A stretch of DNA of 64,000 nt. Source: Rhizobium sp. BK399 (lineage in GTDB: Bacteria > Pseudomonadota > Alphaproteobacteria > Rhizobiales > Rhizobiaceae). The stretch is from assembly GCF_014194695.1 (NCBI RefSeq), contig NZ_JACIAH010000008.1, positions 230,845-294,844 of the forward strand, in the 5' to 3' direction. Shown here piece after piece: positions 11,299-19,043 of this stretch (positions are counted from its first letter, which is position 1; each line of letters begins with the position of its first letter). Position numbers and translations under genes: made by a program. Below the pieces are notes generated by a model, which ran no database searches, had not been told where the DNA came from, and was given only the letters and a program-made list of their open reading frames with translations.

Positions 11299-11311
11299 CG
11301 AAAATAATTTG
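11299..11311. promoter_or_regulatory. GAAAAT-type operator candidate before ridA
   Basis: CGAAAATAATTTG ends 13 bases before the ridA start and shares its core with the site at 2282-2296. A repressor bound here would block the ridA-rpiR unit, so autoregulation is plausible. Confidence 0.4.
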
Positions 11312-11324
11312 CAAGGATCGATCG

Positions 11325-11714
11325 ATGTCCATTAAGCGCTATGGCGCGGTTCAAAAGGGTGCCGGTGGCAAGCCCCTGCCCTTCGCGCGGGCCGTTGAAG
11401 CCGATGGCTGGCTCTATGTATCTGGCCAGGTCGCCATGGAAAATGGCGAGATCATCGATGGCAATATCGTAGCGCAAACCCACAAGACGATCGAGAACGT
11501 CCTGGCGATCCTCAAGGAGGCGGGATACGGCCTGGAGCATGTCGTGCGTTGTGGCGTGTGGCTCGACGATCCCCGCGACTTCTGGACCTTCAATGCAATC
11601 TACCAGCAGTACTTCGGTGACCATCCCCCTGCTAGAGCCTGCGTTCAATCGTCGATGATGGTTGACTGCAAGGTCGAAATCGATTGCGTGGCGTATAGGT
11701 CGAAGGATCTGTAA
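11325..11714 (+). CDS. RidA family enamine/imine deaminase
   Basis: Protein of 129 residues from the ATG preceded by AAGGAT six bases away. RidA proteins hydrolyse reactive enamine/imine intermediates released by PLP enzymes to the corresponding ketoacids. The family arginine that binds the substrate carboxylate is visible in PPARACVQ near residue 105, and the trimer-core segment DGWLYVSGQVAM is typical. Its position opposite a D-threonine-aldolase/D-serine-dehydratase-like gene fits a role in clearing 2-aminoacrylate-like products. It begins a rightward unit; rpiR follows after 23 bases. Confidence 0.88.
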   Translation: MSIKRYGAVQKGAGGKPLPFARAVEADGWLYVSGQVAMENGEIIDGNIVAQTHKTIENVLAILKEAGYGLEHVVRCGVWLDDPRDFWTFNAIYQQYFGDHPPARACVQSSMMVDCKVEIDCVAYRSKDL

Positions 11715-11737
11715 ACTGCACACGACCGGGGGACGGG

Positions 11738-12601
11738 ATGGATATTTTCTCAACACTGCAGGAAGAGAAGCCCCGGCTTTCACCCTCCGAAAGCCGTATC
11801 GCCGATATCCTTCTCAAGGACTTTGAGTTTGCGGTAAATGCCTCGATCATCGAGCTCGCCGAAAGGGCGGACGTTTCTCCGCCCACCGTCACGCGTTTCT
11901 GCCGCCGATTGGGCTGCGAGAGCTTTTCCGATTTCAAGGTTCAGCTTGCCAGGACAGCTTATGTTGGCATGCGCTACTTGAAGCCGGAACCCAAGAGCAC
12001 CAACCCGGGTGATGTCGCGCAGGACATCATCACGAAGGCACAGAACGCACTGTTCCTGCTTCATCGTTCGCTCGACCTGGCTGCGATCGAGCTTGCCGCC
12101 GAGCGGCTCTCACGCGCCGACATGATCTATGCCTTTGGCTCCGGCGGCAACTCGTCGATGATTGCAAGCGAACTTCAGAACCGGCTTTTTCGCTTCGGCC
12201 TGCATGTCACGGCGAGCTCGGATCATGGCATGCAGTTGATGATGGCAGCCGCCGCGAAGTCGACAGACGTGTTGATAGGTTCTTCCTTTACGGGACGCAA
12301 TGCCGAGCTCGTGCGCGCTTTCGCGCTTGCCCGCGAGTCAAGAGTAACCACTATAGCGCTCACCCAAAGCGACAGCCCGGTGGCAAAGGTGGCGGAAATT
12401 GTTGTGCCTGTCGACCTGCAGGAAGGTAGCAACATCTTCCGGCCGACGTCGACGCGCATTGCCTATCTGGCGATCGTCGACATTCTTGCCAGCCTGGTCG
12501 CCTATGCAATTCAGCCGAAGGCTGCCGTTGCGCTACGCCGCATAAAGCAACAACTCGTTGCCCATCGCGATGGTGACGACCGGCAACTCCTCGGGGATTA
12601 A
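11738..12601 (+). CDS. RpiR family transcriptional regulator
   Basis: DNA-binding regulator of 287 residues. The N-terminal RpiR-type HTH domain (residues about 1-77) contains LAERADVSPPTVTRFCRRLG as its recognition region. The C-terminal SIS domain (about 125-260) binds a sugar phosphate; its phosphosugar pocket is visible as YAFGSGGNSSM and, later, IGSSFTGRNAELV. The HTH/SIS design implies control by a phosphosugar intermediate of the local pathway. It is embedded between ridA and an SDR gene. GAAAA-type palindromes before this unit and before the importer operon make it the likely master regulator of 2.3-16.8 kb. Confidence 0.9.
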   Translation: MDIFSTLQEEKPRLSPSESRIADILLKDFEFAVNASIIELAERADVSPPTVTRFCRRLGCESFSDFKVQLARTAYVGMRYLKPEPKSTNPGDVAQDIITKAQNALFLLHRSLDLAAIELAAERLSRADMIYAFGSGGNSSMIASELQNRLFRFGLHVTASSDHGMQLMMAAAAKSTDVLIGSSFTGRNAELVRAFALARESRVTTIALTQSDSPVAKVAEIVVPVDLQEGSNIFRPTSTRIAYLAIVDILASLVAYAIQPKAAVALRRIKQQLVAHRDGDDRQLLGD

Positions 12602-12622
12602 CATGCCAAAAAGGGATGCAGA

Positions 12623-13399
12623 ATGACAAGGACGGTAGCGATCGTAACGGGTGCTGCAGGTGATATTGGACGAGCCATCGCCGAGCGCCTTGCAGACGAT
12701 CACGATGTCATTGTGATCGTCGATATAGATCCCGCAGCCGCCGCCAAGGCCGCGCTCGATCTCGGTCCTGTCGAACGCTTTGTCGCGCACGCCTGCGATG
12801 TAACCAGCGAAACAAGCGTCGCCGAAATGGCAAGCCAGGCAGCCTTGCTGGGTTCGGTGCGGACACTCGTCAACAATGCCGGCGCGGCGCGTGCCGTCAG
12901 CCTGCATGACACCACACCCGAGATCTGGCGGATGGACAATGCCCTCAATCTCGAGGCTGCGTTCTTGTGTTTCCGGGCTGTCGAACGCCAGCTGGAGGCC
13001 TCGAAGGGATCCGTTATCAACATTGCTTCCGTAAATGGCATGAACGTGTTTGGCCACCCCGCTTATAGTGCCGCGAAAGCCGGGCTGCTGCATTTCACCA
13101 AGTTGGTTGCCGTCGAATACGGAAAGCTCGGCATTCGTTCAAACGCGGTTGCACCTGGCACTGTCCGCACGAAGGCCTGGGAAGCGCGTGCTGCGGCCAA
13201 CCCCAATGTCTTCGAAGAGGCGCGACGCTGGTATCCGCTCCAGCGGGTTGTCGATCCAGGTGACGTGGCCAATGCCGTGGCGTTTCTTGCGGGACCACAG
13301 GCTGGCGCAATCACGGGCGTCTGCCTGCCCGTCGACTGCGGGCTGACTGCCGGTCAGGCGGAGCTGGCGCGGACGTTCTCGCAGTCCGAACACTATTGA
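12623..13399 (+). CDS. Short-chain dehydrogenase/reductase (SDR)
   Basis: NAD(P)-dependent oxidoreductase of 258 residues, classical SDR length. The nucleotide-binding glycine motif is GAAGDIGRAIA at the N-terminus, the structural NNAGAAR motif is near residue 90, and the catalytic Ser-Tyr-Lys is visible as INIAS followed by PAYSAAKAG near residue 150. An acidic residue at the end of beta-2 (IVDIDP) favours NAD over NADP. The C-terminus (TGVCLPVDCGLTAG) is standard. Its stop lies 30 bases before the hexosaminidase start, so it is part of the same unit and probably acts on a sugar or hydroxyacid intermediate. Confidence 0.88.
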   Translation: MTRTVAIVTGAAGDIGRAIAERLADDHDVIVIVDIDPAAAAKAALDLGPVERFVAHACDVTSETSVAEMASQAALLGSVRTLVNNAGAARAVSLHDTTPEIWRMDNALNLEAAFLCFRAVERQLEASKGSVINIASVNGMNVFGHPAYSAAKAGLLHFTKLVAVEYGKLGIRSNAVAPGTVRTKAWEARAAANPNVFEEARRWYPLQRVVDPGDVANAVAFLAGPQAGAITGVCLPVDCGLTAGQAELARTFSQSEHY

Positions 13400-13428
13400 T
13401 CCCGATACACGTCATGAGAGGAACCTTG

Positions 13429-15348
13429 ATGTCGTTGGCGCCCTATCGCCTGGAGAGTTCGTGGCAGCCTGACGGCGGTCCGAACGGTCGCTTTACGTTT
13501 TCGCTCTTCAATCTCTCCGAGGAAACGCTCTTTGGCTTCACGCTGGCCTATACGTCGCTGACGCGCGTCATCGATCCTAAGGCCTGTGAGAATGCAACCT
13601 TTTTACGTCGTAACGCGAATTTCCATGAATTCGCCCCACCGGAGGGCCTTCGGGTCGATCCGGGTAAGAGCTGGAATTTCACAGTCAGCGGTCTTCACCG
13701 GCCGGCGCGTCATTGCACCGATGGTGCCAAGTCGGCTTATGTCACGCTCCAGGACGGGAAACATATCACAGTCGCCGTATCCGACCTACTTCTGGAGGGC
13801 TGCGTCAATGAGCCTCCGCCAATCCTTCTGCCGGAGGGCAAGGTCGCGCTGCCATTTGCATTGCAACCCTGGCCGGCGGACATAGACGCGAAGCCGGGAG
13901 AAGATTTCCCCGTTGTTCTCTATCCGGCCGAAGGATCGACGCGCGATGATGTGCTGGCTATCTCGACAGTTCTGTCGCTTCACCGCCGATTGTTCGAGAG
14001 TAGTCACGCGCCATTCAGTCTTGCTGCCTCGCCGCAGGGGCGTTCTGTGCAGTTCCTGGTCGATGCAACCATTGCTCCGGAAGGCTACAAGCTCGAATTC
14101 TCCGCGACACAGATTGCGTTGTCCTTTTCCGCGAAGGCAGGACGCCAATATGGGTTGACTTCGCTTGCGCAACTCCTCCATGGCGCCCGCACCGACCGGA
14201 GAAACTTCCGCTTTCCTGTCTCCGGTACGATTTCGGACAGGCCGCGATACGGTTGGCGGGGCTGCCATCTCGACGTGTCGCGCCAATTCTACCCGACCGC
14301 CGACGTCAAGCGGTTGATCGACATCCTTGCCTGGTTGAAGCTCAACATCTTCCACTGGCATCTGACGGACGATGAGGCATGGCGCCTTGAAATCAAGGCC
14401 TATCCCCAACTCACGACGACCGGCGTCCTTCGTGGCCCGGATGAACCTCTCCTGCCTCAACTCGGCAACAGCGCAGAGCCTGTCGGTGGCTTCTATTCCC
14501 AGGACGATGTCCGCGATATCGTCGCCCATGCGGCGAGATTGAGCGTCGAGATCATCCCGGAGATCGATATTCCCGGCCACAGCACGGCGACACTGACCGC
14601 GATACCCGATCTGACTGACGGCCAGGAGGCGCCCGAGAGCTACCATTCGGTGCAGGGCTACCCAAACAATGCTCTCAATCCCGCGGTGCCTCTGACCTAT
14701 GAATTCCTCGAAACTGTGCTCGACGAGATGGTGGACCTTTTTCCGTCACTGTACCTCCACATTGGCGGTGACGAGGTGGCGAACGGGTCCTGGCTGGCCT
14801 CTCCGCTTGCCAAGAAGCTGATGAAGCAGGAAGGGATTTCGGGCACTTTCGCATTGCAGTCCTATTTTCTCAACCGCGTAAAAGAGATGTTGACGGCTCG
14901 CGGTCGCAAGCTCGCGGGCTGGAATGAAGTTGCACATGGGGGTGGTGTCGCCCCAGAGGACACATTGCTGATGGCCTGGGAAAATCCGCAGGTCGGCATC
15001 GATCTTGCGACCGAGGGCTATGAGGTCGTCATGACGCCGGGGCAGGCCTATTACCTCGACATGGTACAGGCGGAGGCATTTCAGGAGCCGGGCGCAAGCT
15101 GGGCCGGAACCGTGCCACCGTCCCATACCTATGCCTATGAGGCGGAGGGTGACTTCCCCGAAGCGCTGAAGGACCGAATGAAGGGTGTACAGGCGTGCAT
15201 CTGGTCGGAACACTTCCTGTCGCGCGGCTACTTCAACCGGCTCGTCTTTCCGAGGTTGCCGGCGATTGCCGAAGCCGCGTGGACACCGAGGGCCATGAAG
15301 GACTGGGAACGCTTCGCTGCGATCGTGCGGCTCAGCCCGGAATTATGA
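13429..15348 (+). CDS. Glycoside hydrolase family 20 beta-N-acetylhexosaminidase
   Basis: Exo-acting enzyme that removes terminal GlcNAc or GalNAc by substrate-assisted catalysis. It has 639 residues from the ATG with GAGAGGAA five bases upstream. The N-terminal GH20b-like domain leads into the TIM barrel (from about residue 270, RYGWRGCHLDVSRQF). The substrate motif HWHLTDDEAWRLEI and the catalytic Asp-Glu pair in LHIGGDE (near residue 445) are present. No signal peptide is visible, unlike secreted chitin degraders, so it is predicted cytoplasmic and should act on imported oligosaccharides or glycoconjugates. The second M81 gene overlaps or abuts its stop, which suggests coupling. Confidence 0.92.
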   Translation: MSLAPYRLESSWQPDGGPNGRFTFSLFNLSEETLFGFTLAYTSLTRVIDPKACENATFLRRNANFHEFAPPEGLRVDPGKSWNFTVSGLHRPARHCTDGAKSAYVTLQDGKHITVAVSDLLLEGCVNEPPPILLPEGKVALPFALQPWPADIDAKPGEDFPVVLYPAEGSTRDDVLAISTVLSLHRRLFESSHAPFSLAASPQGRSVQFLVDATIAPEGYKLEFSATQIALSFSAKAGRQYGLTSLAQLLHGARTDRRNFRFPVSGTISDRPRYGWRGCHLDVSRQFYPTADVKRLIDILAWLKLNIFHWHLTDDEAWRLEIKAYPQLTTTGVLRGPDEPLLPQLGNSAEPVGGFYSQDDVRDIVAHAARLSVEIIPEIDIPGHSTATLTAIPDLTDGQEAPESYHSVQGYPNNALNPAVPLTYEFLETVLDEMVDLFPSLYLHIGGDEVANGSWLASPLAKKLMKQEGISGTFALQSYFLNRVKEMLTARGRKLAGWNEVAHGGGVAPEDTLLMAWENPQVGIDLATEGYEVVMTPGQAYYLDMVQAEAFQEPGASWAGTVPPSHTYAYEAEGDFPEALKDRMKGVQACIWSEHFLSRGYFNRLVFPRLPAIAEAAWTPRAMKDWERFAAIVRLSPEL

Positions 15349-15356
15349 GGCAAGTG

Positions 15357-16793
15357 ATGCGGTTAGCTGTGGGCGGAATCCATACGGAATGCAGTACCTA
15401 TTCGCCGGTCATGATGACGGCTCAAGATTTCCGCGTGCTGCGCGGCGGGGAACTTATGGTCTCCGACTACTTCGCCTTCCTCGACGCGGATGGCATTGAA
15501 CACCTGCCGCTCCTGCATGCACGCGCAGTGCCTGGCGGCCCGGTATCAAGGGCGGCATATGAGTTGTTCAAGGCGGAATTTCTAGATCGGCTAAAAACTG
15601 CCTTGCCGGTTGACGGCCTCTACCTTGCCATGCATGGCGCCATGAACGTCGAGGGAATTGATGACGCGGAGGGCGACTGGATTGCCGCCGCCCGCTCGGT
15701 GGTCGGCGAGGAGTGCGTCGTCGCAGCGAGCTACGACTTGCACGGCAATGTCAGTCAACGGATCATCGACCAGCTCGATATCTTTGCGGCTTATCGCACG
15801 GCCCCGCATATCGACGTGCGTGAAACGATGATACGCGCATGGTCCCTCCTCGTAGACGCCCTGAGGTCTGGCCGACGGCCCGGCGTGGCCTGGGCACCGG
15901 TACCCGTCCTCTGGCCAGGCGAGCGAACATCGACCGAGGACGAGCCTGCAAGAAGCCTTTACAAATCCCTGCCTGACATTAATAAGCGCGCCGGCATCCT
16001 CGATGCCAACCTGATGATCGGTTACGTTTGGGCAGACGAACCACGCGCGACCGCCTGCGCGGTGGTCACTGCGACGGATCGTGCGGCCGCCGAACGCGCC
16101 GCGGAAGAGATTGCGCTGTCCTACTGGAATGCACGCGAACACTTCGTCTTCGGGCCTGTGACCGGTCCGCTCGACGCCATGATCGATATCGCGGAAACTG
16201 CTGCGACGGTGCCGGTGATCCTTGCCGATTCCGCCGACAATCCAACGGGCGGCGGCGTCGGCGATCGGGCCGATGTTCTCAATGCGCTCATTGCCAGGGG
16301 GTTCGACGGAGCCCTGCTTGCGGGCATAACCGACCGACCCGCAGTCGAGGCCTGCTTCGGAGCCGGGAAAGGCTCGAAAATCGAACTCGCCATTGGCGGC
16401 ACGCTTGATCCTTCCAGCCTGCCGGCTCATGTCGAAGCAGAGGTGGTCTTCCTCGATGACCCCGGCCCGGTCGGCGAACGCCAGGCGGTGGTGCGAACAG
16501 GCGGCATTACCGTCGTGCTATCTGCCCGCCGTCGTCCGTATCACAACATAGCCGATTTTACCCGACTGGATCTCGATCCCCAACCCCTGCGTTTGCTTGT
16601 CGTCAAATCAGGCTATCTGTCACCTGAGCTGGCGCCGATTGCCAATCCGAACCTGATGGCGCTGACGCAAGGCGTTGTAAACCAGGACATCGAAGGGCTA
16701 GACAGCAGGCGACGCATCAGACCGACCTTCCCGTTCGATCGAGACTTTGATTACGCACCGCAGGCGCGCTTGTCGGCGCGCTGGAGAGCATGA
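15357..16793 (+). CDS. M81 family metallopeptidase (MlrC-like), copy 2
   Basis: Paralogue of the leftward M81 protein, about 478 residues. Family motifs are GGIHTECSTYSP at the N-terminus, AMHGAMNVEG, the probable metal-site YDLHGNVS and ADNPTGGGVGD. An alternative ATG at 15345 overlaps the hexosaminidase stop (ATGA); I chose 15357 because GAGG lies six bases before it. The frame is open far upstream, inside the hexosaminidase gene, but that part has no family similarity. The last part of the protein (RRRIRPTFPFDRDFDYAP) resembles the usual family end. Its substrate is unknown. Co-transcription with GH20 suggests that an amide or peptide part of the same conjugate is processed. Confidence 0.85.
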   Translation: MRLAVGGIHTECSTYSPVMMTAQDFRVLRGGELMVSDYFAFLDADGIEHLPLLHARAVPGGPVSRAAYELFKAEFLDRLKTALPVDGLYLAMHGAMNVEGIDDAEGDWIAAARSVVGEECVVAASYDLHGNVSQRIIDQLDIFAAYRTAPHIDVRETMIRAWSLLVDALRSGRRPGVAWAPVPVLWPGERTSTEDEPARSLYKSLPDINKRAGILDANLMIGYVWADEPRATACAVVTATDRAAAERAAEEIALSYWNAREHFVFGPVTGPLDAMIDIAETAATVPVILADSADNPTGGGVGDRADVLNALIARGFDGALLAGITDRPAVEACFGAGKGSKIELAIGGTLDPSSLPAHVEAEVVFLDDPGPVGERQAVVRTGGITVVLSARRRPYHNIADFTRLDLDPQPLRLLVVKSGYLSPELAPIANPNLMALTQGVVNQDIEGLDSRRRIRPTFPFDRDFDYAPQARLSARWRA

Positions 16794-16807
16794 TCTTTTC
16801 GGTCTGG

Positions 16808-16833
16808 CAGGTTCCGGTCCCGTGCCGAACCTG
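16808..16833. terminator. Hairpin after M81 copy 2
   Basis: CAGGTTC and GAACCTG form a seven-base stem around a GC-rich loop, 14 bases after the M81 stop and before the MFS gene. No T-run follows, so this may be a weak or Rho-assisted terminator, or an mRNA-stabilising structure. Confidence 0.35.
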
Positions 16834-16888
16834 TTAGACGCGTCCATCCACACTGCATGCTCGGCGTTACTGCCGCACGATATATGTC

Positions 16889-18088
16889 ATGAACCGTTTC
16901 CTTCCCGATGTTTTTCGCGACCCGACGATCCGGGTCAGCATGCTTGCGATCTTTGCATTTGGATTTGCCGGTGCATCGACCTCGCCCTATCAATCGGTTA
17001 TCGGTATTCGTGAATTGGGCATGAGCAATGCTCTCTACTCGGTGCTGATTTTTTCGGCCGCAGCGGTCAACGTCACTGTCAGCATCCTGCTTGGCAACCT
17101 GGCGGACAAATTGGGCGAGTACCGGTCGCTGATGGTGACTGTCGCAGTGTTCGGGATCTTCGGCTACGGGGCGATATACCTCTTTCCAGCGCAGGGCACC
17201 TTCATCATCTGCGCGCTTCTTTTGCTGCCGGTCTACAACGCGCTTAACTCACTCCTCTTTGCCAACGTGCGTGCCAGCACCAGGGGAATGCCCCGCAATG
17301 AAATTGCATCGGTGAATTCAGGTGTTAGGGCGATGATCTCGCTCTCCTGGGTGCTTGTGCCAGGCCTCGTCGGGATCGTCCTGTCACGATCGGCAAGCAT
17401 GCTGCCGGCCTATCTGTTTGCGAGCCTCGCCTGCATGGTCTGCCTCTGCCTGATTGCCGCCTTCCTGCCCCGCCAGAACGGAACGGACAACGCGGCCACA
17501 CACCACCTGTCATACATTGCAGCGCTCGCAGCGGTCATATCGCCACGTGTCCTCGTGCGGGTGCTGGCCGTCTCACTCATCAGCAGCACCCTGCACGTCA
17601 ATGCCGCCATCCTGCCCCTGATCGTCACGGGACCTGCCCATGCGACCGTTGGCGACGTCGGTATTCTCGTTGGCATCGTCGCGTTCCTTGAAGTCGTCTT
17701 TATCGTCGTGTGGGGCCGTGCCCAACGCATTTTGAGCAGCATCACGGCGCTCGCGCTCGGCACTGTCATCTATGTGGTCTATCTGCTCTTGCTTGGTTTT
17801 GCCTCGGCGCCTTGGCATGTCTATGCGCTGACCATCGTCAGCGGCATCGGCGCAGCGGCCCTGATCAGCATTCCGATCACCTATTTGCAGGATCTTATCG
17901 CAGATCGACCGGGCCTCGGCAGTGCGTTGATATCGGTCAATATTTTTGTAAGCGCTGGTCTGAGCGCGCTTCTCTTCGCAGTCGGAACCGGTATCGGGGG
18001 CTATTCAGGGACGGCCATCATCGGTGCCGTTGCCGGCATGACCGGCCTGGCGCTCCTCCTATGGTTCGACGGACGCGGGATTGGCTGA
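16889..18088 (+). CDS. MFS transporter, sugar-efflux (SET) type
   Basis: Inner-membrane transporter of 399 residues with about 12 hydrophobic segments. Between segments 2 and 3 the loop LADKLGEYRSLM carries the major-facilitator motif A pattern (N-L-A-D-K-x-G). Early GASTSPYQSVIGIRELGMS resembles sugar-efflux transporters such as SetA, so export of sugars or sugar analogues is plausible but unproven. No good ribosome site precedes the ATG. It follows the M81 gene by 95 bases with a hairpin between, so it could be a separate unit. Its 3' end overlaps the tail of the decayed AraC gene on the opposite strand by 30 bases. Confidence 0.8.
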   Translation: MNRFLPDVFRDPTIRVSMLAIFAFGFAGASTSPYQSVIGIRELGMSNALYSVLIFSAAAVNVTVSILLGNLADKLGEYRSLMVTVAVFGIFGYGAIYLFPAQGTFIICALLLLPVYNALNSLLFANVRASTRGMPRNEIASVNSGVRAMISLSWVLVPGLVGIVLSRSASMLPAYLFASLACMVCLCLIAAFLPRQNGTDNAATHHLSYIAALAAVISPRVLVRVLAVSLISSTLHVNAAILPLIVTGPAHATVGDVGILVGIVAFLEVVFIVVWGRAQRILSSITALALGTVIYVVYLLLLGFASAPWHVYALTIVSGIGAAALISIPITYLQDLIADRPGLGSALISVNIFVSAGLSALLFAVGTGIGGYSGTAIIGAVAGMTGLALLLWFDGRGIG

Positions 18089-18560
18089 CGATGTCCGGGC
18101 TTTCCAAACGGAAAGCGAGCGCCGGAATTGTGCCGGTGTTGCCTGTCTGCTTGCTTTGAAAGCCTTGGCGAGGAGAAGGCTCGGCGAGTCCGGCGCATAG
18201 GTGAAATGGCCGCAAAGGAGGTCGACGTCCCACGGGCCGCCGCGGTTTGTCCGCATTGGCAACATTCCATCGGCAGCAATCTGAAATACTCGGGGCGGCT
18301 GATCGGATCGTTCCGATTGCACGCTGACAATGCTGTGCGCATCCCCACGGGGAAGCATCAGAAAATCCCCGGAACGCATCGTCACCAGTCGTCCTGCGGC
18401 CGTGCGGATGGAACACTGGCGGCCGAGCACGAGATGAAAGTGTACGACGCCTGGGGTGGCATGGTCATGATCGATGACGAACGCGCCCCTCGAGCCTGCA
18501 GCGCAAATCGAGCAGCAGTTGCAGATCGGCCAGATCAAGCAGGCGGCTAAGAGTGTCCAT
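18059..18560 (-). pseudogene. AraC family regulator, frameshifted and internally deleted
   Basis: Remains of an AraC-type regulator with an N-terminal cupin (cupin_6) domain. The start MDTLSRLLDLADLQLLLD is in one frame. After LRCRLEG the expected continuation AFVIDHDHATPGVVHFHL is in another frame: a run of four C (18486-18489, G on the coding strand) appears to have gained one base. The cupin then runs through SGDFLMLPRGDAHSI. After FTYAPDSPSLL it jumps straight to AKAFKASRQATPAQFRR, the very end of an AraC HTH domain, so roughly 80-100 codons of the DNA-binding domain are missing. The divergent neighbour is an AhpD-like gene, a common pairing for this family. The protein cannot bind DNA as it stands. 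Confidence 0.8.
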
Positions 18561-18666
18561 TGAGACGATCGGTTGTAAACATGAGCTTGCTGGGCATGCA
18601 AACGCGCATGAAAAGCGTTCATGGTCCCCCCGGAGCATCGGCGCAACAATGATCATGGAGAGACAA

Positions 18667-19008
18667 ATGTTGAAATGGAAGGAATATCGAACCCAGCTTC
18701 TCGGCCGGATCGGGGAGCTCCCCAAGCTCGCACCGGATACGATAAAAACGGCTATCAGACGCTGGCCGGGGGCGGGTCGGAAGACCAACCATCTCGATGC
18801 CAAACAGCGAGAATTGATCGCCTTGGTCGTTGCAGTCACCCTGAGGTGCGACGGTTGTATCGTGGTTCACACGACAGAGGCAAAGAAGTTCGGTGCAACG
18901 GAAGCCGAAATTGCCGAGGCGCTCGGTGTTGCGATCTCTGTAAATACCGGCGCAGCGCTTGTCTATTCTGCACGTGTCGTGGATGCTACTCACGCTGTCA
19001 CAGAGTGA
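18667..19008 (+). CDS. AhpD-like carboxymuconolactone decarboxylase family protein
   Basis: Protein of 113 residues from the ATG preceded by GGAGAG. The redox motif of AhpD-type alkylhydroperoxidases is present as CDGCIVVHT (CxxC followed by His) near residue 60, in an all-helical CMD domain. Such proteins reduce peroxides or act as general thiol oxidoreductases. It is divergent from the broken AraC gene, which was probably its own regulator, so its control may be lost. The TehA-like gene follows after 35 bases and is probably co-transcribed. Confidence 0.82.
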   Translation: MLKWKEYRTQLLGRIGELPKLAPDTIKTAIRRWPGAGRKTNHLDAKQRELIALVVAVTLRCDGCIVVHTTEAKKFGATEAEIAEALGVAISVNTGAALVYSARVVDATHAVTE

Positions 19009-19043
19009 CGGTGCGAGGTCGATCGACGCGAATGGAGCTTTCC

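Noticed and set aside
15195..15356. N-terminal extension of M81 copy 2 into the hexosaminidase gene
   Set aside because: Out-of-frame translation of GH20 codons; family homology begins at GGIHTE just after the chosen start.
18059..18649. Intact cupin-domain protein of about 196 residues
   Set aside because: Its N-terminal part is not cupin-like. The true start is in another frame, and the C-terminus is a spliced AraC tail, so it is better read as a pseudogene.
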